The notes beneath the pieces were generated by a model, which ran no database searches, was not told the DNA's origin, and was given only the letters and a program-made list of their open reading frames with translations. Positions 13,955-26,985 of a stretch of DNA of 64,000 bases are shown piece by piece. Location: the NCBI GenBank assembly GCA_028554795.2, contig CM068828.1:8501814-8565813 (forward strand), given 5' to 3'. Both the position numbers and the translations under genes were made by a program. How positions within the stretch are numbered: position 1 is the stretch's first letter; each line of letters starts with the position of its first letter. The DNA comes from Sinohyriopsis cumingii (lineage: Eukaryota > Mollusca > Bivalvia > Unionida > Unionidae).

Positions 13955-16900
13955 GTTATTTTATGCAAATGTACATATTCTTTCAATTAGAGAATGATAT
14001 ACGTATGAGGACATTATGAATTCAGATCGGTTTTGTACTTAATTCATCAATTAAATTTTAACATTTAATTTGTTAAAAGCAAATGTGCTAATTATGGAGA
14101 GAAAATATCTTTATAGCTTGATACACAAGTTTAATTATTTACTATGTAAACATCACCCCATTCAACCTGTAAACCACGTGACACTATGACCATGCCTACA
14201 TTCTCAAGGTAATGTGCATGTATGCATTTAAGATTTGTACATAGCAAAAAAGCATTGTAAAGCAAGCATTAAAGCACAAGCAAAAACTGATATATATGCA
14301 AGTACAGAAGATGGAATAAATTATCGTAATGGAGTAAAGACAAACACAATTTTAAGGGAATTAAAAATTAATATTACACACAGATAGACCAACCGCTACT
14401 TTATTTAATACAAACATAATTTGTTGACTCAAAACTTTCATGACAAACCAAAAGACACCCCACCCCCACCCCACTGAATGAATGATTGGTTTCGATAATA
14501 AACGATAGCTATCGAAAGTAACAGATTAAATAATATAATTATTCATTACGCGCAATACGTTTACATACTTACTTGTGGTGGTGGTAGGTATGGTGGTAGT
14601 TGTTGTGAGAGCTGTAAGGTTAAGACAGTAAAAGGTCGCATGAAGGATAGAAAGAGAAAGCGTATTGCAAAAATAAGCACCGATACACAGACTTGGTAAA
14701 ATACACAGTGAAAACCGTTTTAATTGTTGATTTCAAAACTTCCAAGAAATGTTGTCACTGATTTCTTACAGTTCCAAGGGTACGTTGCACGGTACATGAA
14801 TATAACGTCAAGTGGTTCAAATTTCAAACTTAATTTCCGAATTCAGCCCCTAAGGATAGCGACATAAAATGTACCCATCTATCTTGATAAAAAGCACTTC
14901 AATTTTCAACTTAAAAATCTGCATGTTCTGAAGTAATAAACATTAAGTCAAATAGCAGAAATGTAGGGGCGAATTAAAAAGGATTCAATCGGAAAATGAT
15001 ATTTATACGTGAATGTGAGTGTAGATGTGTATGCCTTGATCGGTAGATTTCGTAAAATAGGACCGGAGAGGACATTACTAACAAAGAAAAGAAAGATGGT
15101 GACTTAAGATTGATACCAAGTTAACAATGATTTAGATCATCCTATAATTACAGAATTATTCAATGCTAAGGAAAGAATGAAAACATGTCTTCCTTCGTGC
15201 CCAGCTAGAAAAAGTAGATGTTTAATTTTATGTGACTCAATTTGGAAACAAGAATCAACCACCACAGATAAATCTAAAGAAATCAAATTTAGTAACATTT
15301 TCATGGTACAAACTGGAACGACGTATCACATAGATAAGCGGAAAGATTCTGGCATCCGACAGACAAAAATAATGATACATAAATTGAATCTCATGGGTAA
15401 ATATTAGCAATCACTTTGAAACCTTCATGGTCAGTTAAACTCTGTAACATACAACATGTATATTGTATGCAATTAGATATCAAGCAACAGATGACTGGAA
15501 TGTATTGGACATAAAAACTCTTGCCAATGAAACTGATTTAATACCAAAACTATTTGTTGATACCATGTACCGTCAAATATCATGACCACTCCGGTGGCCA
15601 AAGTGGTTACAGCGTCTTCCTCGGATGCGGGATGCTGTGGGTTCGAACGCCGACCTAGTCATATCAAAGACTTACAAAAATGGTTCCAGCAGCTGCCTTG
15701 TTTAATGTTCAGCACTAAGAGGTTAGTGTTAGGACTGGTCAGAATGATATAAGGATAATGTGACCGGGTGCTACATGTCTGCGTTATGATACCCCACTGC
15801 TTTGACATCACTCAAAACTCCGAGATTGCAAATATCATAGCGATATGACTAAAATTGTTAAAGTTACCTTAAAAAATCTAAAGCACACTCGCACTCAAAC
15901 TTCCTGAATAAATCAAGATTGTAATAGTTTCATGCAGACAAGAACCAATTAAATACCAAATTTTGAAACTAATGTAGTGCATTATGTTGCTATTTTGTGA
16001 AGGGGGGGGGGAAGAGTTAACAGTTCTTAGTCATTTAGGGAATAAATATTCCTTGTAACGAATGGCTTGATATTTTGTTGTTGTTGTCATTCCCACTCAC
16101 ATACTGCTTAACCTTACAAATTTAACCTACTTTTTAAGTAATTATTCTTGTCTCTTCGTTTAACCTTTAATGGCAAAATTATTTTATTGTACTAGGTCCG
16201 TTATTAAGAGTTATGAAATTGAACAATATTATGATGCAGTCTCCTGTTTTTATTGTAGAAGCTATGATATATTGTAAATAAATATCTCAAAAGCTTACTA
16301 TTGTTATGTATTTATATACCTTTATCGATATTCTTCATTCGCCATTCTTCTTTTATATACGTACTTAAGTATACTTTACAGATTCAACAGAAAATTGTTC
16401 TGGCAGTACTTGTTCAATATGTATGACTATATGGCAATATGCATGACAATATGTAAATGACAATACGCATGACTATATACAAATCGACACTAAGACCACT
16501 ATTACGATCAAGCCTACCCTATATGTACTGAAAAACGTGCGAGGTCAAAAGTCATTCGGGGTAAAATGTTAACTTTTTTTAAAAAGTGATCATGGCAATT
16601 ACACATTCAAATAATACAGATTTCAAGGTATGACGTATAAATGGTTAAATCTGTAGAGATATCAGACCAAATCTTTGCATATTTTGGGCTTTTTTAAGTT
16701 TCTGAAGTCAATCCAACCGCTTTAAGCGTTATGAATTTGTAGTCATAATGGTCTATTGATGTACTGGAAAGTGTTTGTGTCATCTAGTCTTGTAGTAAGA
16801 ATACATGCGTTCTTGTATGTTACCAAGACTTTATCAGGTTATCATACTAAATGCTCCATACCAATAACATGACGCCAAACGTACATAGATTTGCATAATG

Positions 16901-19900
16901 TTTTACCTTTTTTACGCGTAATTTATACAATAAAAGCGCATAATAGGAAGTCTACTTCAGAGCAAATAACGGTGTAAATGTGGTTTCTTATTTTAAAATT
17001 GAAATACTTGTGATTATGTTTTTTATTATGTTTAAACAGAAACTAACAGAAATATAACTTTTTTAATGATTAAAATGAAGTTATAACACAGCGTGGTTTT
17101 ATGATAAATTCTTTATCAAATAATATTTTATAACAAATATTTTCTATTCCCTAAAGTAACTGTTGACAGTGTTACACTAGCTCCAATTCATTAGTTTATA
17201 TGCTTTAAGGTTTTGTCTGCATGGTACCAAATTAACACAAAATAGCTGTGATTACGTTTTACTTACATGTGACATACTCTACCATAGAAAAGTTATCCTA
17301 ATTGAAAGTGGTATCACTTCAGAGGATGTTCTTCGCTTTATAATATAAACAGAGTTCCATTGCAAATCAGCAATGAGATATAACCAACGTGTATCCGATG
17401 TTAAATAGTACCCATGTGTTGAAGTGTATGAATGTAACACGTTCAGAAAATTTCTGCCAGCGATTTTTGTATGCATGTGTTTTTTTCATCAAAGGTAAAA
17501 GAAATAGTTATGATAAACCAATTTTAAAATGTGAAATATGTAGAAAATGTAATATTCAGTTAAGTTTTGCTTCACTGTCCTTATGTAACGGAGAGCTTTT
17601 CGAATTCTTTTCCGCAATCGTTTACTTTCCTATTGTACAGGACGGTTATGCGACAAAATGATAGTCGGTTGCAAATATCTTGAAGTTTTGATAGCTGTAT
17701 GACAGTGTGGACTTAAATTATATATAATTTGATTACCAGTGAAAACATACACGTTTTAATATCATATATGACAATTTTTTAACTTTTAAGTTTAAATTAC
17801 GATAAATTTTAATCTATCTTGCTATATCGAAAAGCCCCAGGCTCTCCGAATAATTTGCACAAATCCGACTGCTTTATTAGTTTGTTCCTTGTGCAACTAT
17901 GTACTCTGAACCCGTCTTCATTATTTCTTATATTTCTTCACCTCGTTATTCCGTGTGATGTTTGGGACAACAGTTTCAAAAGGAAATATATGACAGCAAC
18001 GAATCAGCAGGCCAATAATAGCCAGTATGCGGTTTAGACAAAGCTCAGCTGTATAAATCATGGCGATTTTAGTAGACAAAACTATCGACGCGAATGTTTT
18101 TAAATTCATTAGGACATATCTTTAAAACTGTTCAGTGGATCTGAATAATTTTTTTTATTCATTTCCATTTTCACTTAGTGCATTCATTCAAAGCACATAT
18201 AAAAATAAGAGTTGGTTTTACTTTGAATATGATTGCTTGTCTACAGCCTCAATAAGAAAAGACTACCTGCACAACTGGAAACATAACTCGTATTCCATGA
18301 CAACCTATAGTTGAGTTAGCGTCTTTACAATATATCTATTTTATTATTTTACTTTTTTCAAAGTAGTTATTTATATGTTAAATCGTTCCTATCAATTTCA
18401 CAAGCTCTTCCTGTGGATTAATTTTATTTAACATTTGATTGAGTAATTTAAAATACCTGTCCTATTTTAAAACACCTGTCCTAAAATTCGAAGACTCATT
18501 AAGGAGAATAGGCTTCCAGTTGTAAGAAGAAATTATTTAATTTTTAGCGTTCATCCCATCTAAAAGTCTGTCCATAAAAAAAAAAACCGCCTTTGCTCCT
18601 GATGCGTAAGTTTTAATAAACAGACATAAATAAAAGAAAATTCGGATTTTGTCTGACAGCCAGCACACGTGTGCAATGTTACTGAACCTTTTAGTAAACG
18701 TTACCGGTTGTCCATAAACATACTTACTTGTTGTAGTAGGAGGAGTTGTTGTTGTCGTCAAAGGGGCTGAAATAAATAGGCAATTATGCGCACTTATCAA
18801 GCACTGTGCCAAACAGGTGGATCGAGGTCGTGCACTTTTCAAGCACTGCGCCAAACAGGCGGGTCGAGGTGCTGCACTTATCAAGCACTGTGCCCAACAG
18901 AAGAAGGGCCAACTGTTAAATGGGTTAGGGGATGGGATGCGGATATGCAAGCTTTGACTGAATATGTTTGCTAAAGATTCTCTAGTTACGTTGATGAATC
19001 CTCTATTGTACAAGAGGTGACAGATGAAAGAATAGCGTGCACATGCAAAGACATGCTATGAATATATCTTAAATCTCAAGATAATTTCACATTAATAGAT
19101 ACACATTATAATGTGTATTTGATCGCAATGACTTACCAGTACAAGCATAAAAGTAAGCAACCAAACAGATAGATAGATGATGTCATTCAATTATGTATAA
19201 AATATGCATAATCTAACAGTGAATTTAATTTGTAGTAAAGTTCCAGGTATATGGTGATCCGTTCAGTTAGTCAACTAATGCATTACAACAAAGACTACTG
19301 ACTGCCAGTAGTTAGATCCTAGAGTTCAAGAATGAAAAGAAATTTAGATTCGAATTTAAAAATGCGGCTTACTATTAAAAAGCTTGCGTCCATTCACTTA
19401 TTTTAAATGAATATCCGATCATAGGAAAAGCGTTGCATGAAAGCATTCTTACATAAACAATGCTGCAAATGCCTTGCATTTAATTTCATAATAAAAAAGC
19501 CACACAATTTCATGACCATAAAAGCCACACCAATCAAGCCATTCAACCACATAAGAATAAATGGTACATACTTGTTGTTGTTGTTGGTATTGTTGTCGTT
19601 GTTGTCGGAACTATGATAATAATAATAATAATAATAATAATAATATGAAATTAGAGCTTTCTTTGCTTAAAATACTCTAGGGAAGCATAGAATCCAATTT
19701 TTTCCCACTTGATAACTATTTGATTGACCCGCCAGTTTTGTGCAGTGGCAAGTAATAGTGGTTGGTCATTTGATCTTTCCGCACAAATGTCATGTATTCA
19801 GTTGGAACCTTGAATAGATTTCACATATTGTATGATAAACTGTTGCTTTCAAAGTTCAAACTCAGTATCTAAATAAGCATCTACATATGACAGTGAGGCC

Positions 19901-20899
19901 AGCGAAAGAAGTTAGATGATATTTATGATGACTAGACCATGACGATTAATAGACTACAATGGAGTATTTCATGTCTTTATCAGGTAATGAGGACGAATTC
20001 TTGGACTTTGTAGAAGGTTGTTTTTATTTTACTTTTGACATCTTTACCACTGTCTATGTGAAGATCATACTGCGACTGCTTAAGAGTCATATTCTGATGA
20101 CCTGTGTTATTACCATAATCGCTAATTTTATCAGCCAATCAGATAGTCTTATATATTCGCGTTTGCGAGACTGTGTGGTATGGATGAAGACCATCAATGT
20201 GTGCCGAACCATTTGGTTCACTTTCAGATTTCTGAAAACTCCATTTCCATTGACTAGTTAAACAGCCACAAGAACATAACCCTTAAGTGGTTGCTGTCAG
20301 ATCTTCACGTAGGACAGTTGAGATCTGATTTTAATCAAATTGCTGCTATCCCGTACAGTATGGTCGAGAGCCAAATCCTACATAATGTGAGCCTTGTGTA
20401 AAATGGCCCTGACCCCATTACGGGAAACATTTCACTAAGCCAGTTGAGACCTTTGGTTAAATGAGTAATAACAACTATTAATAGAAAGGGAAAGAAGGTT
20501 CGTGGCTAAGATAAACTTTCCATAGCAACTATTTTATGTTGATTTCAGTTGGACAATAACTACTATTAATATTGTAGCAGAACAGAACGTTCCTGTTGAT
20601 TCACATTTTGATTACAAGGTTGATGAAGAAACGTAGCTTCAGTAATAACCAAAACTGACGATTAGAAATTACAAATATTTTACTGCTCCTTTTGCACATA
20701 AATAATTGCATTAGAATGAAGTCACTGAACACTGCTGTAAATTACCCAGTGACACTACACGTGAGTTTCATTTAAGAAAAAGAGAAATAGATAAAAAATT
20801 CAATATTTTAAATATTCAATGGTCCCTTAGGCGAAATTATTTCTTCGACTTACAGTATTCATTTCTTTTCAACCTTGCCTTCATTTGTTTGGGGTTTGC

Positions 20900-20934
<35 letters not shown>

Positions 20935-22888
20935 TCTATCTATTTATTTATTTATTTTTGCAGTGTCGGGATCGGGCAGCAGGCTTTGTTCCCTGGCATA
21001 TGTTGATTGTAACAATACTGGGATTGTGAATTGGAATAGAAAAACTAGCACGTGAATAAAAGGTTTCCTTTCATTGTGTTACTTGCTATCTATTTTTGTT
21101 TTAATACAGATTTGATGCATATACTTCCGTGCTGAAATACAAAACTTAACCTTGAATGAACTACTTACTAGTGGTAGTGGTGGTAGGTATAGTTGCTGAA
21201 AATACAAAGATAACGAAATTTAATTTATAGTACAACTTAAAATAAATGCTGAATAAAACTTGGATGCTAAATGGAAAGTGTAAATTTTGTTAAAATATAA
21301 AATACAAATCATAATATCAAAAGAAAAAATACACCGTCAATAAGGGCGACAACAGGTTGTAAAGCAAGTTTTCTTCCTGACTGAAATTATCTTTTGGCTC
21401 GATTTGATTGTTCAAAAAGGCATTTGTGTACAAAATGTTTAGTTTTCTTTTTGATTTTTATTATTATAACTTCTGTTAATGGCATATTTGTTTTGATTCT
21501 TTATATCAATTATAACTTTAGGTTAAAACATAATCCGTAACTGTCTCCCAGTGAAGTTAATATGACCATTGCAAATGTTCACTACTCTCGTGTTTACAAC
21601 AGGACCATTGCAAACGTTCTCTACTCTCGCCTTTACAACAGGACCATTGCAAACGTTCTCTACTCTCGCCTTTACAATAGGACCATTGCAAACTTTCTCT
21701 ACTCTCGCCTTTACAATAGGACCATTGCAAACGTTCTCTACTCTCGTCTTTACAATAGGACCATTGCAGATGTTCATTACTCTCGTCTTTACAACAGGAC
21801 CATTGCAAACGTTCACTACTCTCGCCTTTACAATATGACCATTGCAAATGTTTTCTACTCTCGTGACGTCTTTACAGTATGACCTTTCGTATATTTCAAT
21901 TAAATGTTTCTTGCTGTATAGTTTGTTCTAGTGTAACTATGGGCGAGTGATTTTTTTTCTACATATTTTCGTTTTGTTCCTCCAGACGTAAAGACCATTA
22001 AAGGTAAAACAAGTATTTTCTTACACACCAAAGATTTCAAATTTAAACCAAAAATATAAAATTATAAGCAAAATAATTTTTATTATTTTTGTATTCCTGT
22101 AATTACACATATATAATATTTCCTTTTCTCTTCAGATGTAAAAATACAATATTTCCAACATGGCATGCGATTTTTGATTCTGTGTGCCTGCATAAATAAT
22201 GCTTTCATCAAGAAAAATGGCCACTTTGTTAGCTAGAAGAAGTAAGTAGAGACTGCATTTCCTCTCTCGCATTGAAATTATTTTTTGCCGAATAAATCAG
22301 ACTCGACACAGGTCATTTCTCTACAAAGTTATTTCCCTTGTTACAGTATCAACAAAATCTGACAGATAAAGGTGCGGTACATTCCTGAATCGAACTTCCT
22401 TTGTTTACATATGGGATAAATAGTTCAATCATCCCAAACCCACCTCTCTCTTAAAATGCTGATATATTTATGACAAGCCTATGAATACAATTGAAATGAG
22501 AAGCTTGGAAATGGGGGTGGGGTTAGGGTGGTGTGCTGTACAGTGAATTTGATCTCCTTAAATTCGATTCAGGAGCACGTTTGGCACATAATGAAAATTA
22601 CAGTTAGATTTTATATCGTAAATACCATATTAAGTTTGTATATTTTAACTCGTGGTTTCACGAATGTTGTAACACACGATGAAATACACTCAGTGTAAAC
22701 GTTCAAAACGAAAATATATTATATCTATCTAAAAAGAGAATAGAAGATAAAAGTATAATTATGATGTTTATCGATTGATGGTGTACAAAGAAATTGCTGG
22801 TACGAAATATTTAAGACAACAGAGAACGCAGAAAACTATCAGGCTGAAAACAGTGTTTCTCAAATTGAAAAGTGACAAACTATTTATA

Positions 22889-22936
<48 letters not shown>

Positions 22937-24433
22937 TTTGTACAGAGTAATCATGTGTTGAATAAGAAACATGCAAGTTTCAAATACAATTTTTTTTATC
23001 TGCTGTGGATTCAGTTTTATTCGTCTGATACCACTTTTCGTGAATTTTGCGGTTATTACAAACCACGAATGTAAACATCCAGCATGAAGTGTCTTATAAA
23101 TGTTTTTTTTTTCTTCCGCGATATTAAGCACTGATTGCAATTAAATACTGTTCAAAACCACGAAAATAACTCCCAAGTAAGAAATGATTTTGCAGTATAT
23201 ACCCATCTGTCTTTATGTCTGACTGTTTTTGTTGGATTTGTTTTATATATTTTTACCAGTGTCTTAACGGATGGTGACGGGAAACAAAAACAAAAATCCG
23301 AGAATGAAAAATCTGTGTTAATGTGGCAGTTTGATTTTTGCAAAATAATGGTTGCTTTAAGAAATTTTAGACTATTTAAAAGAAACGTAATGGAAGGGAT
23401 TTAATGTAATTTGCGCCATTAGTTTTAATACTTACTTGTAGTTGTTGGTGGTGGTTTCGCTGAAAAATAAATTAAAAACTGTTTGATGTAATCTATGTTA
23501 TTTATTTATTTTATGCTTTACTACGATAATATATTCAATTTCCTGAAGGTAAATACATTTTGCAGTTTCGATTAAAATGAAGTCAAAAAGAATTGATGTT
23601 ACCACTATCAATGTTAATGCATTTTTATGAGTGAAAAAGGCAAAAAAAAGGTACTTCACATAGATTACGGAGATTATTCAGATTGTATAAATAGTAAGAT
23701 TTCAGTGAGGCCGACACTGGTTGGGGTGAGATAGTAAAATTTCAGTGAGGCGGACACTGGTTGGGGTGAGATAGTAAGATTTCTGTGAGGCGGACACTGG
23801 TTGGGGTGAGATAGTAAGATTTCTGTGAGGCGGACACTGGTTGGGGTGAGATAGTAAGATTTCAGTGAGGCGGACACTGGTTGGGGTGAGATAGTAAGAT
23901 TTCTGTGAGGCGGACACTGGTTGGGGTGAGATAGTAAGATTTCTGTGAGGCGGACACTGGTTGGGGTGAGATAGTAAAATTTCAGTGAGGCGGACACTGG
24001 TTGGGGTGAGATAGTAAGATTTCTGTGAGGCGGACACTGGTTGGGGTGAGATAGTAAGATTTCAGTGAGGCGGACACTGGTTGGGGTGAGATAGTAAAAT
24101 TTCAGTGAGGCGGACACTGGTTGGGGTGAGATAGTAAGATTTCTGTGAGGCGGACACTGGTTGGGGTGAGATAGTAAGATTTCAGTGAGGCAGACACTGG
24201 TTGGGGTGAAATAGTAAGATTTTAGTGAGGCGGACACTGGTTTGGTGAGATAGTAAGATTTCAGCGAGATGGACACTGTTTTGGAGGCAAATGTTTTGGT
24301 TTTCTCAATTTGAAGATCACGCAAAATTAGAAAAATTCAAGGAAACATTAAAAGAGTCAGTTATGTAGCAAGTCGGCAATGAAAGACGGCCTACGGAGTA
24401 GTCTGTTTTAAAGTCTCAATATATTCTACCCCA

Positions 24434-24494
<61 letters not shown>

Positions 24495-26881
24495 GTATGT
24501 ATGTATGTATGTATGTATGTATGTATAACAAACCAACATCTGATGCTTCTGCTGCTAATTTTACTACTTGTGTGTACTACCGTTGGCACTGTTACTACTA
24601 CTACTACTACTACTATTTCTACTTGTTTGTGTGTACTGCCGTTGGCACTGTTGCTACTACTACTATTACGACTTGTTTGTGTACACCACCGTTGGCACTG
24701 TTACTACTATTACTACTACTATTACTACTTGTTTGTGCGTATTACCGTGGGCACTGTTAATACTAGTTCTATTACCACTTCTTTGTGTGTACTACGGTAG
24801 GCACTGTTACTTCTACGAGTACTACTAGTACTACTTGTTTGTGTACACTACCGTTGGCACTGTTACTACCACAAATATTACTAGTTGTTTGTGTGTACTG
24901 CCGTTGGCACTGTTACTACTACTTCTACTACTATTACTACTTGTTTGTGTGTACTACCGTTGGCACTGTTACTACTACTACTACTATTTTTACTTGTTTG
25001 TGTGTACTACCGTTGGCTATGTTACTACTACTACTACTAATATTACTACTTGTTCGTGTGTACTACCGTTGGCACTGTTACTAGTACTACTGTTACTACT
25101 TGTTTATGCGTACTACCGTTGGCACTGTTACTACTACTACTACTACTACTACTACTATTACCACTTGTTTGTGTGTACTACCGTTGGCACTGGTACTACT
25201 AATACAACTGCTAATTTATCTTCTTAACACCAGGACCCCGTTTTGCTGTATAACATATATCACAAATCATTAATAGTTTGTGTTTTCCTTTCGAATTTAA
25301 CCTATGCCATTTGTTTATATAAACTAATATATTCTTTAATTCAACGAACCACAAGTTTTGTTTTTTACATCCCTGTACTTACTGGTAGTAAGAAGTGCAC
25401 AGAATGGATCCTTTATATGATTCTCGGCATTATCCCAGCAGTGGTCAAGCCAGATGGGATAATTGTGTTCGTGAGTACGCTTGACAATTGGAGAGGAGTT
25501 CGAGTCTGAAATATTTAAGACTGGATGAAAACCCATAAATATAATAATGTATAATGAAATCTAGCTGAATGGGAAAAGTTATTGTCACATTTTACATGAT
25601 TCATTCCTGACAGTGTGGTTCGTCTTTGCTTCTCATATTCTTGCAAGAGTGTTAAAATAAAAATGCTCTGTGTCGATCTTTCATACTTTAGTACAAATAC
25701 TGCATCCTACACTGCTGTGCTCTGTGTCGATCTTTCATACTTTAGTACAAATACTGCATCCTACACTGCTACTTTATAGAAGAAAATGATAAATTTGTAG
25801 TTATTTGCAAAGCTAGTAATACGTTGAAACTCTAGAATACTTAATAACACATTTTCTGTACAAAATATAATATAGAGAAAAATATAATTGAGTTTGAAAC
25901 ACTTGCCTTCCTCTGTCATTATGGACTTTTGGAATCTTCTCATGTAATTACCTTGTGTAACAATGACGGAAATTTTAAAAAAAAACACAAAAAAACAGCG
26001 GAACCCCAAAGCTATGAAGGTACATTAATTAAAACGCGGTTTTCAGTACAGTATTGCATTACACGAGGTCTTTCTTGAGGATTATCTTTATGCAAGATAG
26101 TTTATCCTTTGTAAATAATAATAATAATGTTACACGCACACGGGTATTTACTTGACCGAGCGGTTGTCAAACCCTGGCGCGATTCTCGCTAGAAGTCAAA
26201 AGTTTCCCCGACTTTCCAAAGACTACCATACAACCTCAGTTGTAAATCAGAAAGCCCGACGTGTCCATTCTATACCTAAATTTTCCTCTAATTAATGCAA
26301 AACCACAGATAAACCAAACTGCCAACTATCTATCAACCGTACATCTGCGTGTTTTGGCTTCATTATGTTTCCGTACCACCAACCGTTCACGCCTTAAAAC
26401 ATATATGAGTACTCCCTAACAATGGGAACTATTTTAACTCCGCCACCTTAGGCCAGTCAATGTATGCTTTCCAGGCACATTTCGCCGATATAACTGCACC
26501 ATATTCGCCCACATGGCGACATAAACGGTGTCTGTCAAGTCCCTTTTTATTTATTCCCTTGTGTAATTTACCGGTTTAGTACCGTAAGTACTGTCCTTGC
26601 AGTCACGCTACCAATGTATACCACTAGATTTTAATATGTACTATTTTTACTCAGGGACATTCATTCGGTTTTGGTCGGAATTCACTACTAGTGAACCGGG
26701 ACATCATGGAAACACACTAACACTTCACTCCGTGACGTTTGCTCCTATTCATTAGCTCATTAGTTCGGGCCAGGAATATTTCCATGGCGCCGAATTCCAA
26801 TAATCAAACAAGTAATCACACAAATCTAAGAATTGCTTAAAACGGGTCACTACAACCAAGTGCACATACTCTAAATTTACT

Positions 26882-26939
<58 letters not shown>

Positions 26940-26953
26940 CAACAAGATTATTA

Positions 26954-26985
<32 letters not shown>

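Noticed and set aside
21523-21882. Four overlapping open frames on both strands
   Set aside because: By-products of a 39-bp minisatellite without stops; no coding evidence.
23674-24324. Minus-strand open frame of 216 codons
   Set aside because: It is a read-through of the 40-bp minisatellite; three units make a 120-base open period. No splice sites or domain.
24497-25227. Open frames rich in Tyr/Leu or Val/Cys
   Set aside because: Translations of the TAC-rich minisatellite.
25949-26012. Phase 1-1 stretch with acceptor catag and donor gtaatt
   Set aside because: The acceptor lacks a pyrimidine tract, the donor is weak and the peptide is a Phe-rich low-complexity string.
26142-26190. Weak A/B-box pair
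   Set aside because: Box spacing and B-box match are poor and no SINE body follows. I keep it only as a note in the unrecognised block.
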